NCBI RefSeq assembly: GCF_027942865.1
Contig: NC_134506.1
Location: 15,150,436 to 15,214,435, forward strand
Source of the DNA: Odontesthes bonariensis
Taxonomy: Eukaryota; Chordata; Actinopteri; Atheriniformes; Atherinopsidae
Reading direction: 5' to 3'
Length of the DNA: 64,000 bases
Under the pieces are notes generated by a model that saw nothing but the letters and a program-made list of their open reading frames with translations, did not search any database and was not told the origin of the DNA. A program made the position numbers and the translations under genes. This document shows positions 1-20,751 of the stretch, piece by piece; position 1 is the first letter of the stretch, and every line of letters starts with the position of its first letter.

Positions 1-53
1 ATAAGTAGTGTTGTTCTATTACAGCAATTTGAACGCAAACATTGATTACAGAC

Positions 54-9289
<9,236 letters not shown>

Positions 9290-9361
9290 CTTGGCAGGAG
9301 TGTTCAGTCAGAACTCACAAGCAGGGGACCCGTCAGTGCTGTACGCAACCTCTGGACATCT
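9290..9361 (-). other. usp8: usp8 5' UTR part of first coding exon
   Basis: The exon carrying the usp8 start codon extends upstream to a T-rich acceptor (ttttttag) ending at 9362, leaving about 72 bases of 5' UTR before the ATG at 9289. At least one non-coding exon must therefore lie further upstream, probably in the CpG-richer stretch 9400-10200. Confidence 0.6.
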
Positions 9362-9399
9362 CTAAAAAATTAAGAAGAAAAAAAACAGTGACAACAATA

Positions 9400-10220
9400 T
9401 AATGTAGACACACATTGTTTTTGTTGGATACCAAAACGACTCGACAATCTCTGTCCAAATCAATTACGTTAGCGTACGTTTAAGTCACAGTTGCTCTTTG
9501 CGTTCTCAGCAACGTCTAAACGTCGTAACATTTAAAGGGATACAAGTTTCACTTTCCGTTAGCTGTCATGCAGCGCTCAAAAACAGTCAATATAAGGTTA
9601 CGTTCATCTAAAAACATGAAGGGATGAAGCTAAGACACTCAAATGTTACCCTCACAATTAGCATGCTAGCCAACATCACTTATCCAGTGGCTGTAGTTAG
9701 CTGGCACAGAATTTGTCAACAGTGACGGTGACAACAACATTAAGTACTTTTCTGGCTAACGTTAGCTGTTACCACCTGTCTTAAGTGGGTTCTCGTTACC
9801 CAGAAAATCGACAACTAAACAAGCGGTATTCGGTATAGAGCGTAAACCAACAACTGGCTTAATATAAATAAAGTTTAGGAAATTAAACGCGAGCTTGGGT
9901 TTGTTGGCTTCCGAGTTAGCCTGCTAGCTATGTTAGCATGCTGCGCTATGAGATCACGCAGTTACGCGTATCAGAGCTGGTTAACCACTGCACCGGCAGG
10001 CACGGCTACAACTATATTCTGCAGGATGTGTATGTCTTTTAGAAATAATACCAGCTAATGCATTGTCACATATGTTTTAATAAGTATAAATCTATCAATC
10101 AATTACCCTTTTTCGGTCCGTTGTTTTCACTTAAGCCACTTTTTTTGACAGCTGATTTCTGATTTCTTGTTCCGCTTCCTTCTTCTTCCTCTTCCTCTCT
10201 GATGTTTACCAGCGTCCAAC
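9400..10220 (-). promoter_or_regulatory. Likely usp8 promoter and 5' non-coding exon region
   Basis: This stretch upstream of the usp8 5' UTR exon is less AT-rich and has more CpG than the flanking spacer (for example around 9470-9530 and 9880-10010). It should contain the first non-coding exon and a TATA-less start site. I cannot place the start site from sequence alone. No open gene on the plus strand begins here. Confidence 0.4.
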
Positions 10221-13200
10221 AAACCATCTTAAATGTACATTACCCCCACCAACTGGACTGGAGTGTATGACAGGTCCACGAAGAAGGATAAAAAGGTTGG
10301 CGTTGGATTGAATCATCTGACTGGGAGGAATGCTCTTTTTAGAGATAAGATAAGATAAGGTAGAATACATCAGACAGATGACAGGGACAGTGTCCCTCAA
10401 GTGCAAATTAACAAGAAAAAGACAAGACAAAACATTTCATACAACAAAGCATTTCACAAAATACACCAACATTTATGAAGGCAGGATATTTAAAAAAAAC
10501 CTGTCACCAATTAATCTACTTGACTGTAAAATGTGTCAAAACTTGTAAATTCTGTTCAGTTTTTTTCTTTCTTAGCCTCTTTTCTATCCTCTTTCTAATG
10601 TGTTTTGGTAATTCATCAAGAACACCTTCTAATACAAACACTTTGATGGGCAATCTCGGCTATTACGTTTGTCTTTTTTTCTCAATCACACGTATATGTG
10701 CTAGATTTCTTTCCACTGCTCACAAATTTGCCATTATTTTCACTTTGACACACGCTACAAAGAAAATAACCAGGTTTTAATCGTGTCTCTCTTTGTCTTT
10801 ATCAGGAACGCAGGACAGCGGATGGCGACGTGACCCATCTCACAATTAACAGGAATGGGGAGTCGCAACAGACTTTCAAACTTACTCTAAGTATTCGCCA
10901 TGAAGCTACTCACATGCATTCAAAGGCAGTTTAAATCTGTCACTTGCTTATACATGGAGTGTCAGAAGTGTCACAATTTCCTAGTTTCAAACATAAAGTG
11001 TCACAGCTGTATGGTCAAAGTTATTCCAATCATTTATCAGAATGGATCAGCAGGAAGGACACTGCTGTGATCGGCGTTTAGAGTTAGACCATGTTGGATA
11101 GCTCTGATCCTTTTTTTTCTGTTTATTATGCTTGTGTGAATTATCTGTCACTTCCCGCTGTCACGTCTTAAATGTCCAAATCTTTAGGGTAAAAAAAATG
11201 TAATTGGATGAGAAATTTCAGAAGCTCAGGGAAGACGTTTCAACAGGTGCGTGTTAAAGACAAAGCAAAAGAGTCCAATTCTGCATTCTGATTCATTTTT
11301 TTTTATATATGTTTTGTCTGTGCACAATAAAATCTTTCACATCAGATTCTGCCAACTTCAATTGCTTGCTCTAGACTCTACTAAAACATTAATCTAGAAA
11401 AAACACATTTGTAATGTACAGTGGTATATAAGAGGGTTTATTGTTGTGTGTATCACCAAGGCTAAATTCCTTCTGGGCTAAGATGGACTTTTTTGCCATT
11501 TGAAACTGGTTAATACTCCTTTCATGACAGTTTCACAAAAAGCCGTGATATTATATTCCTAAAGAGTATGCAGTTGTTTTCACATCTAATTCATACCTAA
11601 AATTATATCTTATTTAGTGTGTACTACAAAAATCTCTGTCACGATTAAGAAACATTTTTAAACCACACGGTTCCTGTTTTCCTTTCCTTTCCTTTCATTC
11701 AAAGACAGTCTCATCATTAGTCATTAGTGTGTCTTTTCTGCCTATATAAATATAAGACATGGTGGCAATGTCCTCTCTATGTGAACTGCTTTTGACTTTT
11801 GGTTTGAATTATCAAGCTGGCTTGACATTGATTTTTTTTTTTTTTTTAGCTTGTTTGAATAAAAGCACCACAATAAGGCCCAACATGAAGCACTTTGTCT
11901 TTGATGTCACAAAGCAGCAACCAAGCCTCAATTGCACAATTATTAGTAAATGTACTTTCATCAGGCCCAGACTCTCAGACTACACAAGGGCAGAGGCACA
12001 ATAGTCACAGTGTGCGTTGCTGGATATCATATAACACTCATTTGTATAAACACACACACCAGCTACCATTAGTCATTGCATGCCATTGGGTGAGCTGCCT
12101 TTAACAGAATGAAAAAAGTCTTTGTCACTGTTATCGCTCGGATTCAAATAACTTTTTTTTGCTTGTTTGAAATCAGATTTGAACTTTACCTGGGTACAGT
12201 TTGAGTTTGGAAACCTGGGTGTTATATCAGTCACATCTGTAGCAGGTGTCTTTTTTGGAATGTGCTAATTCAATCCGGAAGAAGTGCTCTGAGATGACAG
12301 AAAAAGAAGACAAATATGATACTGACTCTTCTTAAAGGAAGTCTTTGTAAATGCTGAACAGAAAACTTTAAATGGAAGATCATTGCGTAATAACTTACCT
12401 GTATAATCAGCCCTTTTTAACAGATGACCTTCCTTAAGATAGCATCATGCTGTATGTTTATTACATCTGCAGTTTCTGTGATGACCTAGGGGAATCAAGC
12501 TTTCAAAAGGCTTAGATAAACATCCTCTGGTGCTTTTTTAGCTTCAGTGTTTGCCTCTCATCATGGAGTCTCTGGTATAATATTTGGACCACATGAGAGC
12601 TATCACATGTCAAGCACAAAGCCCAGTGTAAACAGGACAGTGTGTGAACAGTCCAGGTGCTGCTCAATCCTTTGTCATAGTTTAAAAGGCAGCAATAAAT
12701 TGTGACATAGATGAGTTTTGCCTCATTATCTTTTTACCTTTTACTACGTGTTTATCCTTTTTCATAACATCCCCCGTATTTCCCCTTTCATTTGGTTTGA
12801 GAGGAGTCATCATCCGGAACAATTTTTTATTTTCTCCAACCATCTCCTGAAATGCATTCAGCCAAGATGAAATGATGAGACATCTATTATTATGAACTGT
12901 ATCAATTTGCTTTGGATGTTTATGATGCTGTAATATATATAACAATTATATCATCTAAGCACAAAGACTTGAGGTAAAATAGCCAGCCGGTTTCTGAACA
13001 AAAGTGATAAAACCTCTAACATGCATACTATATATTGCTCGTTTAAATTATTCACTGTTTTAGATTGAACTAATTGTACAATTTTCTTGACGTGGACCCA
13101 TAACTTCAAAGTTTTTGTGGTTTTCGACCCAACTGCATGGTCAAGAAAAAAAACCCTATCCAAAAAAAACACAAATTATTGTTTTAATCTTGGACAAAAC

Positions 13201-14130
13201 TAATTGCACACAAGATATGATAATTATTTTGATTGACTTTGTCAGTGGCAGACTTTTTTCCTGCTAAACCAAGATAAATGGCTGAGGACTTTGCCATACT
13301 CTACAAACATCCATAAGGGCAGAAAAGAAAAGTTTTCTTTACAAAAATGTCACAGTATATCTAATGTGATAAATTACATTTTCTAATACTGCATTTTATG
13401 ACAAAGAGACAAGTGTAGGTTCTGTGTAATTTCACAGCATCTCCCAGTATGTCACTGTTTATTTAAAAGATTCTTCAAAATTAAGGGGAAAAAAAGAATT
13501 GCATATTGTACAACTGTTATGGTGTTTTCTTTGTGTAACAGCGAGCAATTCATCAGACTACATTTTCAAATCCAAGAAAATGGTTTAATTAGATACAGTG
13601 AGCAAATCAGCTATTAATGATATTTGGAAGTTGCTTTGAAGGTGCAAAACACCGCATAAAGTCTTAGAGAGGCAAGATCTAACAGCCTGTGTAGTCATGT
13701 AAAGGATAGAAATACAGTAGGTAATCCTGACAACTTTCCAGGTGGAACTGTGAAGCTATTACTGCATGCCCTGTGAGGAAATGATTAAACTAGAAGCTGG
13801 AGCAAGCTGTGACAAGAAGTTAGCTGGAGACTAATGTTCACTAGCCTGGCCCAGCATGCAAGTGTTAGCAGCGAGCAGCATGAACTCTGCAAAGCTGAGA
13901 CAACTAACCACTGCAGGCAGGTGGAAATGTCAGCGGGACCAGATTAGCATGATCATGGATCCCCATTAATGATGCAAAAGGTGACGTCAAGCCCAAACCC
14001 TTTTAATGCCACGAGAGAGGGTTTTTTTTCCATGGAAAAGAATCATCTTGTAACCATAAGTGATGATTAGAACATAGATGAACCAATAAATCTGAAGTTT
14101 CACCTCTCGGCTCAGTTACTTTTTCACCTC
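10220..14130. other. Intergenic spacer, usp8-hdc, no gene seen
   Basis: About 3.9 kb of AT-rich sequence. The reading frames here are short, lack recognisable domains and have homopolymer-driven composition. A short GATAA repeat near 10340 may be a LINE-tail remnant. Nothing else is supported. Confidence 0.6.
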
Positions 14131-14134
14131 AACA

Positions 14135-14527
14135 GACCTGAGTAACTCCCTCATTACTGCTGAAGAAGCTCCAATCCATCCTTTTCTCACTCATAAACAA
14201 GATCTCGAGATCCTTCACCTGAGGCAAAGACCCACCCCCAATCTGGAGGGAGCACGCCACCCTTTTCCATTTGTGAACAGTGGCCTCAGCTTTAGAGGGG
14301 CTGACTCTCATCCTGGTTCATTCATACTCAGCTATAAAGCGCTCTAGTTTGTGCTGGAGGTCATGGCTTGAGAAAGTCAACAGAACCACATCATCCACAA
14401 AAAGCAAAGATGCAACCCGGAGGTTGCTAAACGAGATGCCTTCCTCTCCCTGATAACGCCTCGAGCTCCTGTTCATGAAAACCATAAACAGGATAGGTGA
14501 CGAAAGGCAGCCCTGGTGGAGTCAAAT
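14135..14527 (-). mobile_element. LINE reverse-transcriptase fragment (RTE/Rex3-like), part 1
   Basis: Read on the minus strand this encodes decayed RT sequence: a DDVVLLT-type catalytic block near 14390, then a region resembling KSEAMV...SLPQVKEFKYLG of fish RTE/Rex3-like elements. Stops and frameshifts make it a fossil. It is cut at 14528 by a hAT element, and the RT sequence resumes after 15264. Clade assignment is from general resemblance and may be wrong. Confidence 0.7.
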
Positions 14528-15272
14528 TAGGGATGCACTGATCCGCTTTTTTCACCTCCGATACCGATATCTGAGGTTTAGTATCGGCCGATACCGATAC
14601 AGAAAAACAGCGTGGAATTATGGTAACAAACGGTAAGTTTCATTGCGTGGAAAAGACTGGGATCATTCTTTTGTGCAAGGCAACATCAGACTTGACTTAA
14701 ACATTACTTTCCTATTTTTTAAAAAACAAATAAACAGATAAAAATTTACTGAATTGCTTATTTATTTTATTTAATTGTGCACCAGTAACACAATCTTAAC
14801 CATAAAAATATAACAAGTGTATTTGGTTCAGTCAGTACAATTAGGGATTCAAAATCCAATGTAAAACAAAATATTGAACAATAAAGTAGCTGAAATTGAG
14901 AAAAAAAACAATAGCTTCACCAGCTTGGTTGGTAGACTTTCAAAATAAATAGCAATCGGCTCTTTATATAGTTTAGTGCAAATGGGAATTAAACATCCAT
15001 TACAAAAGCATCTGAACAAAACAATAGCTTCTCTAGCTTGGTAAAAACTAAAAAAAAAAAGAAAAAAAAGAGGTAGTCCCAATTTAACAAGTTTTTTCAC
15101 CACTAGAGGGGACAGAAGGCCCTTGGAAGAATGCCAATGTTGGACAGGACAAAGGGGGGGGAAAAAGGTCGATACGGATCAGCCCATTGTCATGATACCC
15201 GATCTCGAATCTCTTCGATATTAGTACCGATATGCGATCCAAATATCGGATCGGTGCATCCATGAGTCAAAT
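14520..15272. mobile_element. Non-autonomous hAT element, 737 bp, with 8-bp target duplication
   Basis: The element spans 14528-15264 and is flanked by the exact 8-bp duplication AGTCAAAT (14520-14527 and 15265-15272). Terminal inverted repeats are TAGGGATGCACTGATCC and, on the complement, CATGGATGCACCGATCC, followed by GATACCGATA-rich subterminal sequence at both ends. This is the form of a common hAT family in fish. The interior is AT-rich and has no transposase frame. It split a LINE fragment. Confidence 0.88.
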
Positions 15273-15365
15273 ACGCATAAACAAGCTTGATTATGGGCTG
15301 AGGATACTGACACAGTTCTTGCTTTGGTTAGCCAAGGACTTAATAGCCCTGAACAAAATGCCAAA
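15265..15365 (-). mobile_element. LINE reverse-transcriptase fragment, part 2
   Basis: Continuation of the RT fossil on the far side of the hAT insertion. On the minus strand it reads as the RT stretch just before the RQGCPLSP block of Rex3/RTE-like elements (IKSLANQSKNCVSI and following). Together with 14135-14527 it forms one older insertion. Confidence 0.6.
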
Positions 15366-15955
15366 GTTGTGTTTTGCTGAGATTTTTAGTTGGCAGTGAC
15401 TTCAGACTGCCAACTGATGCATGTGCTCTCAATAACAGAAAAAAATATTTTTTTTTCCTCAATAAGCTCCATTTAACATGAAGGTAAATAAAACACAACC
15501 TGAGAAACAAAACAGCAAACATAATGAAATATTGTTTTTCATAATGAAATGAGTGAAATGACAAAACTATTGTATATATAATTACATAAATCAACCATCT
15601 GTATGCAACAGATGAATAACTGTAATTTACAATTATTATGAAATACAACAACAAATTTCAGGTTACATCCTTCCTCTCCACTCTAGCCCTCTAATATTTT
15701 CTAAAATTTAAAAAAAAAAAAATCTAAATTAGAGAAAATTAGTTACATGGTTAGTCAGCAGTTACACTGTTAATAGTTACCAATAATAGCAGAGATGTTT
15801 GTTTTACAAATAAATGAACAAATATTCATTAGCCTGAAAGACAGGTAAATATTCAGGACTAATGTGGAGTCAGGGGGTAATGGAAAGATCACATGCGGGG
15901 TATTTGTTTGGTGGTATTAATGCGTCACTAAGGGCGTGCTCCTCACAACAAGCTC
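15366..15955. other. Spacer upstream of hdc
   Basis: AT-rich sequence between the LINE fossil and the hdc TATA box. A TGCGTCAC element (15921-15928), resembling a CRE/AP-1 half site, lies about 35 bases upstream of the TATA box. Nothing else is recognised. Confidence 0.4.
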
Positions 15956-15962
15956 TATATAG
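15956..15962 (+). promoter_or_regulatory. TATA box of hdc
   Basis: TATATAG lies 98 bases upstream of the hdc ATG (16054), so transcription would start near 15985 and leave a 5' UTR of about 70 bases. Spacing and orientation fit a focused TATA promoter, in keeping with the tissue-restricted expression of HDC. Inferred from sequence only. Confidence 0.6.
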
Positions 15963-16053
15963 TTCTGTGATCTCTGCTACTGAGCACACAAAACATCCCT
16001 GCAGCCACTCGTTTCACACAACAGATTTAGTCGAAGAGATCTCGTCTTTGAAA

Positions 16054-19000
16054 ATGCAGGCTGAGGAATACAATCGCAGAGGTAATCTTTTACTGCACTC
16101 TCCTTTTGACTATGATAAAGTTATATTGCACTGCAAATGAACCAGCAAACAGTAATAGAAATAAATGTATGTAAATTGGAGTATCACTCACATTACAGTG
16201 TTACTGATCAGGTAAGGAGCTGGTGGACTACATCACACAGTACCTGGGCTCCATCAGGGAGAGGAGGGTCATTCCTGACGTGAAACCAGGTTACATGCGG
16301 GATCTTCTTCCTGACACCGCACCTACAGAACCGGAGGACTGGGAGAATATCTTCAACGACATTGAGAGGGTCATCATGCCAGGAGTAAGTTCCTACTATC
16401 ACACAGCATATCAGCAAGTATAAATGTTCTATTTTGAATCCATGTCAGTTGCTTAGTTGACTCAAAATGATTTAGAAAACAACTTTAAGGTGAATATTTT
16501 CTCATGTGGTTGCCCAGGTGGTTCACTGGCAGAGCCCCCACATGCATGCCTACTACCCCAGTCTCACTTCATGGCCCTCTATGCTTGGGGACATGCTGGC
16601 CGACGCCATCAACTGTGTTGGGTTCACGTGGGTAAGTGGATAATGTGCTACACAACAACAGCAAGGATATCACATTAATAACGCGCCATCCTGATTGATT
16701 ATACTGTGCGTCTTGGTTTTAAACAGGCCTCCAGCCCAGCTTGTACAGAACTGGAAATGAACATGATGGACTGGCTGTGTAAAGCACTGGGGCTCCCCTT
16801 CTTTTTCCTGCATCACCATCCTGACAGCAGAGGTGGAGGTATCCTGCAGGTCAGCAGCACTATTCGTTGATAAGCCCCAAACCTTCACTGTAGAGTTGAC
16901 TGTTTTAATTGAAAGCTCATTCGCTCTCCCTTTGGCCTGACTCTCCACTTAGAGCACAGTCAGTGAGAGCACCCTAGTTGCTCTGCTGGCAGCCAGGAAA
17001 GACAAAATTCTGAAGCTGCGGGCTGAACTGGACCAGGAGGTGGACGACTCAATCCTAAATTCAAGACTGGTAGCGTATGCTTCGGAACAGGTCAGTCACC
17101 CCGTGTTCAGCAACTTATCAGAAAGACAAAATGTACAAAGATTTGATTTGTGACTGATTTTACAGGCTCATTCCTCAGTTGAGAAAGCAGGTCTGATCTC
17201 ACTGGTAAAGATAAGGTTTCTTCCCACGGATGAGCAGTTGTCTCTAAGGGGAGACACTTTAAAACAAGCCATCCAGGAGGACAGGAGGAGGGGACTGGTC
17301 CCTTTCATGGTACTTTTTAATATATATATATATATTTTTTAGTTGATATCACACATATGTTACACAATATTGTTACTGTTTTCAACAACATATGCTGTTA
17401 CACTAGAATAACATTCAGTAGGTTATCCATGGATATTTAGCAACCAAGTCATGTTACTGCCTATTGGTCATTTATATACAAGCAGGAACTGCCTGTTTCT
17501 GACACTTACTGCAGGGCACACGATTACGAAACTGTTCTTTTCTTGACAACCATACTGGCTGTAGTACTTTGCAAGAAATCTAACAGATGTAATTATTTTT
17601 AACAGCATACTGTAAAACCCCTGAAGCTTTCTGAGATGTGCTGATATGATAGAGTTTTCTATCGTTCCTGGTTACACTTTAACATATTAACACCCAGTTG
17701 CAGAAAGTGCCCCAGTTTATATCCTCAACTGCTTCTATACCTGGACTTTGTTAAAACTCCTCTTATGTGCATCTTTAAATTGTTGGTTCATTTTCAAAAG
17801 AGAAATCCCACACAAATAATCTGGGAAAACACATTCCTGTTCAATGTTTTATTATGATTAACTCGGCAATTGTAACTTGTTTAATAAGAGCAGTGTGTAG
17901 CTGGGATCCCTTAGCATTTTCAAAATCTTTGTGTCAAGAAAAAAATACTTTTTAAACAATACAACTTTGTGTATCAGGATGGGAAATAATCAGTAATATA
18001 AAACACTCCAGGGGCACCTGAGTAGTCCCTTGCCAAGGACAGCATTTCAAATAAAACATCCTCTTCCAATCCTAAGCCAATTGCTCTATTTAGCAATTTA
18101 ATTGAAAGTAATTTGATTAATATTTTGCGTTTCTTCACCTCTACACCAAGTTTCATTCAATTTGGCATGACAGTTCTACATTATAATGTCAACAAAGAGA
18201 CAAAACACAAAGAACAATCACATACATTCACTGAGAAACTGATGATGAAAAATTCAAAGAGCAAGAAAATAAAGAGGAAAAACTGTACAATCTTATCCGT
18301 GATTTTTTTTTCTCTCTCTCTTGTTCAGCTGTGTTCAACTTTGGGAACGACGGGAGTGTGTGCCTTCGACAAGCTGTCCGAACTGGGACCCGTCTGTGTG
18401 TCTCCAAGCTTTACTTACATATATCTCTTCTTTTACCACTGTTTGTAAAGCCAAAAATTATTTTGTTAATTGTATTGGGAATGAAGAAACACTGCATTTG
18501 AACCTTTCTGCAGGTAAAGAAGAGGCCCTCTGGCTTCACGTAGATGCTGCATACGCTGGCTCAGCCTACTTCTGCCCTGAGCTCCGATGGTCCCTGGAGG
18601 GCATTGAATTTGCACACTCTTTTGTTTTTAACCCTTCCAAGTGGATGATGGTTCATTTTGACTGCACAGCTTTCTGGTGAGTCATTTTGTCCTCAACAAT
18701 AACTATGAAATGAAATTTGGAGTTAAAAACCACTTAACCTGTTGTCGGTGCGAATCATTTGTTTCCTCAGGGTAAAGGATAGATACAAGCTCCAGCAAAC
18801 CTTCAGTGTTGATCCTGTTTACCTCAGGCATGAAAACTCACAGGCAGCCACAGATTTTATGGTATTATAACATCATGTCTTCACTAAATCATAAGTGTAA
18901 CCATCATAGAGACAGGCTACATTCAATAACACTACTTTTTTCGTCTCTTAGCACTGGCAAATCCCTCTCAGCCGACGCTTCCGGTCTCTCAAGCTCTGGT

Positions 19001-20269
19001 TTGTCATGCGCTCCTTTGGGCTGAAAAAGCTCCAGGCTCATATCAGACATGCAAGTGACATTTAGCCCTATTCTTGATTATTTTTTTCAGAGCAATAGTA
19101 AAACATTAAACAAATTGTGTCTGATGTGAGGCCCTCTGTTAAAGTGACAACCCACTGAAGCTTCAGAGTAATTTTTTTTCTTCTGTTTTAGGGGATCGAG
19201 ATGGCAAAGTTGTTGGAGTCTCACATAAGGAGTGAACCAAATTTTGAGGTTCCTGCTCAGAGGCATCTTGGCCTGGTGGTCTTCTGTCTGAAAGTACGCA
19301 GCACAACCTTCTAAGCTATAAAAACGCACAGAATGAGTGTTTTGCTTTTTGCATGAAGCAACACATCTGTTACTGGCTAATCATTACTAAGATGTACAAG
19401 TGTTCTCGTAACACCTTGTTCAAAGGTGAGTTCGAGGAATATAGTTTTATCAACCGAGCTCAGGTGAAGGGCAGAGTCAAAACTAAAATTTAACTGAACA
19501 TGTCAGTGTTGAAATTTGTCTGAGGTCAATAACAATGCTTTACACACAATGAGGTTTTCTTTTATTCTAGGCAGGAAATGCTTTGACCCAGGAGCTTTTG
19601 AGGAGACTGACCCGTTCGGGCACAATGTACCTCATCCCTGCAGAAATTCAAGCCAAACGCATCATCCGATTTACGGTGACCTCACAGTTCACCACTGCAG
19701 ATGACATCCTTAAGGACTGGGGCATTATATCTAAAACCGCTTCCACTCTTCTGGCTGAAATGCACGCTTTGAATAATGCAGACCAAACAAGACCAGGGGG
19801 AGATGAGGCAAAAGGAGCTGCAGAAAACCAAGACTCTCATTTAGATGCCACATCTGACGAGAAAGAAGATGCAGCCGCCCAGCTGGAAAAGGCTCAAGTG
19901 GAGCTGTGGATTGACAAGAATTGGAATCGACCTCGAAGACCAATGCGCTCTCTTAGCTGCAACAGCGAGCCTCTGCCTTACACGCACATTGGGCCGCTGT
20001 CTGGCTACGACTGTGAAACAAGGTCTGGTTTCAAAGATGCAGCAGGGGGCCTGCCCCTGCCATCAACAACAGGATCTGGCCCTTTGTATAAGATTACTGA
20101 GATGCCTTCAAATGTTCTAGGCAAACGGGTGCTAAAAAAGCTGACAAAGTTCTACAGTGTGCCCAGTTTCTGCAACCAGTGGGTTCAATGTGGTCAGCAG
20201 CAACTGTGCTGCCCTTTGAAGGTTTCGCAGGCATCTCAAAAACACCTGTCCTCCACCTGTGAAGAATGA
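16054..20269 (+). CDS. hdc: Histidine decarboxylase
   Basis: PLP-dependent enzyme that converts histidine to histamine in the cytosol. Coding exons: 16054-16081, 16212-16384, 16518-16631, 16727-16849, 16953-17090, 17166-17309, 18329-18395, 18514-18676, 18771-18861, 18952-19050, 19192-19293, 19571-20269. They join in phase to 646 aa (human 662). Group II decarboxylase landmarks fall at the human numbers: His194 (AHSSVEKAG), Asp273 (HVDAAYAG) and the PLP lysine Lys305 (FNPSKWMM). The last exon holds the variable C-terminal tail, with the conserved MRSLSCNS and KFYSVPSF...CCPL pieces near the end. Start [10 protein letters not shown] fits the family. The intron after 19050 has a GC donor (gcaagt). 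Intron 6 (17310-18328) is the longest. Exons are all open. DOPA decarboxylase is excluded by the long tail and the IMPGVVHWQSP context. Confidence 0.97.
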
Positions 20270-20502
20270 ACTGTATGCCCACTTCTCCTGTTGCCAACAC
20301 AGCTCCCTCTACTACTCCACTGGAAACTGCCGCTGCACCTAAACTCCTATAATGTTCCTGAAAGCAATGAACTGCAGCACACACACACACCCACACACCC
20401 ACACAGTAAATCTGTTATTGATAATGAAGCAGTTTACTTCTGCATCGGCTGTGCTGATACTGAGCCTGCACAGACAGCCACTGGCAATTTGATCATCACA
20501 AA

Positions 20503-20508
20503 ATTAAA
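20503..20508 (+). terminator. Probable hdc polyadenylation signal (ATTAAA)
   Basis: ATTAAA lies 234 bases after the hdc stop codon and is the best signal variant before the opposing gene begins. Cleavage would fall near 20520-20530. A short CA repeat lies in the 3' UTR near 20379-20403. Confidence 0.5.
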
Positions 20509-20537
20509 GTTATAAGAATGCGGGATTGCTTTTCTCA

Positions 20538-20543
20538 TTTATT
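20538..20543 (-). terminator. Probable polyadenylation signal of first slc27a2 copy
   Basis: TTTATT on the plus strand is AATAAA on the minus strand, 209 bases past the stop codon at 20752. Cleavage about 15-25 bases on would fall near 20515-20525, overlapping the predicted hdc 3' end. Confidence 0.5.
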
Positions 20544-20751
20544 ATCGTTTTTGTTTGGTTTTGTTTTAATTCTCAAAACTTTTTCCTCTGAAATAAGTCA
20601 TGTACAAAATATTCCCAACAAAAAATAAAATAGCTCATGTGCTGTATATAAGTGCTCACTTTGCAGGCCATTTGTCATTATTATTGCATCCTGTATCGCC
20701 TAAAAAATTAAAAGCACTATTTGACAATCCAATAATAAAGATTGAAATCAT

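Noticed and set aside
10475-10780. 101-codon plus-strand frame upstream of usp8
   Set aside because: Hydrophobic composition driven by T-runs, no family resemblance, no promoter or splice context.
14849-15103. 84-codon minus-strand frame
   Set aside because: Lies in the AT-rich interior of the hAT element; low complexity (Phe/Leu runs from poly-A).
18396-18450. hdc exon 7 continuing past 18395 ([11 protein letters not shown]...)
   Set aside because: Only a junction at 18395/18514 restores the conserved C-x3[11 protein letters not shown] at family length; the continuation is intronic.
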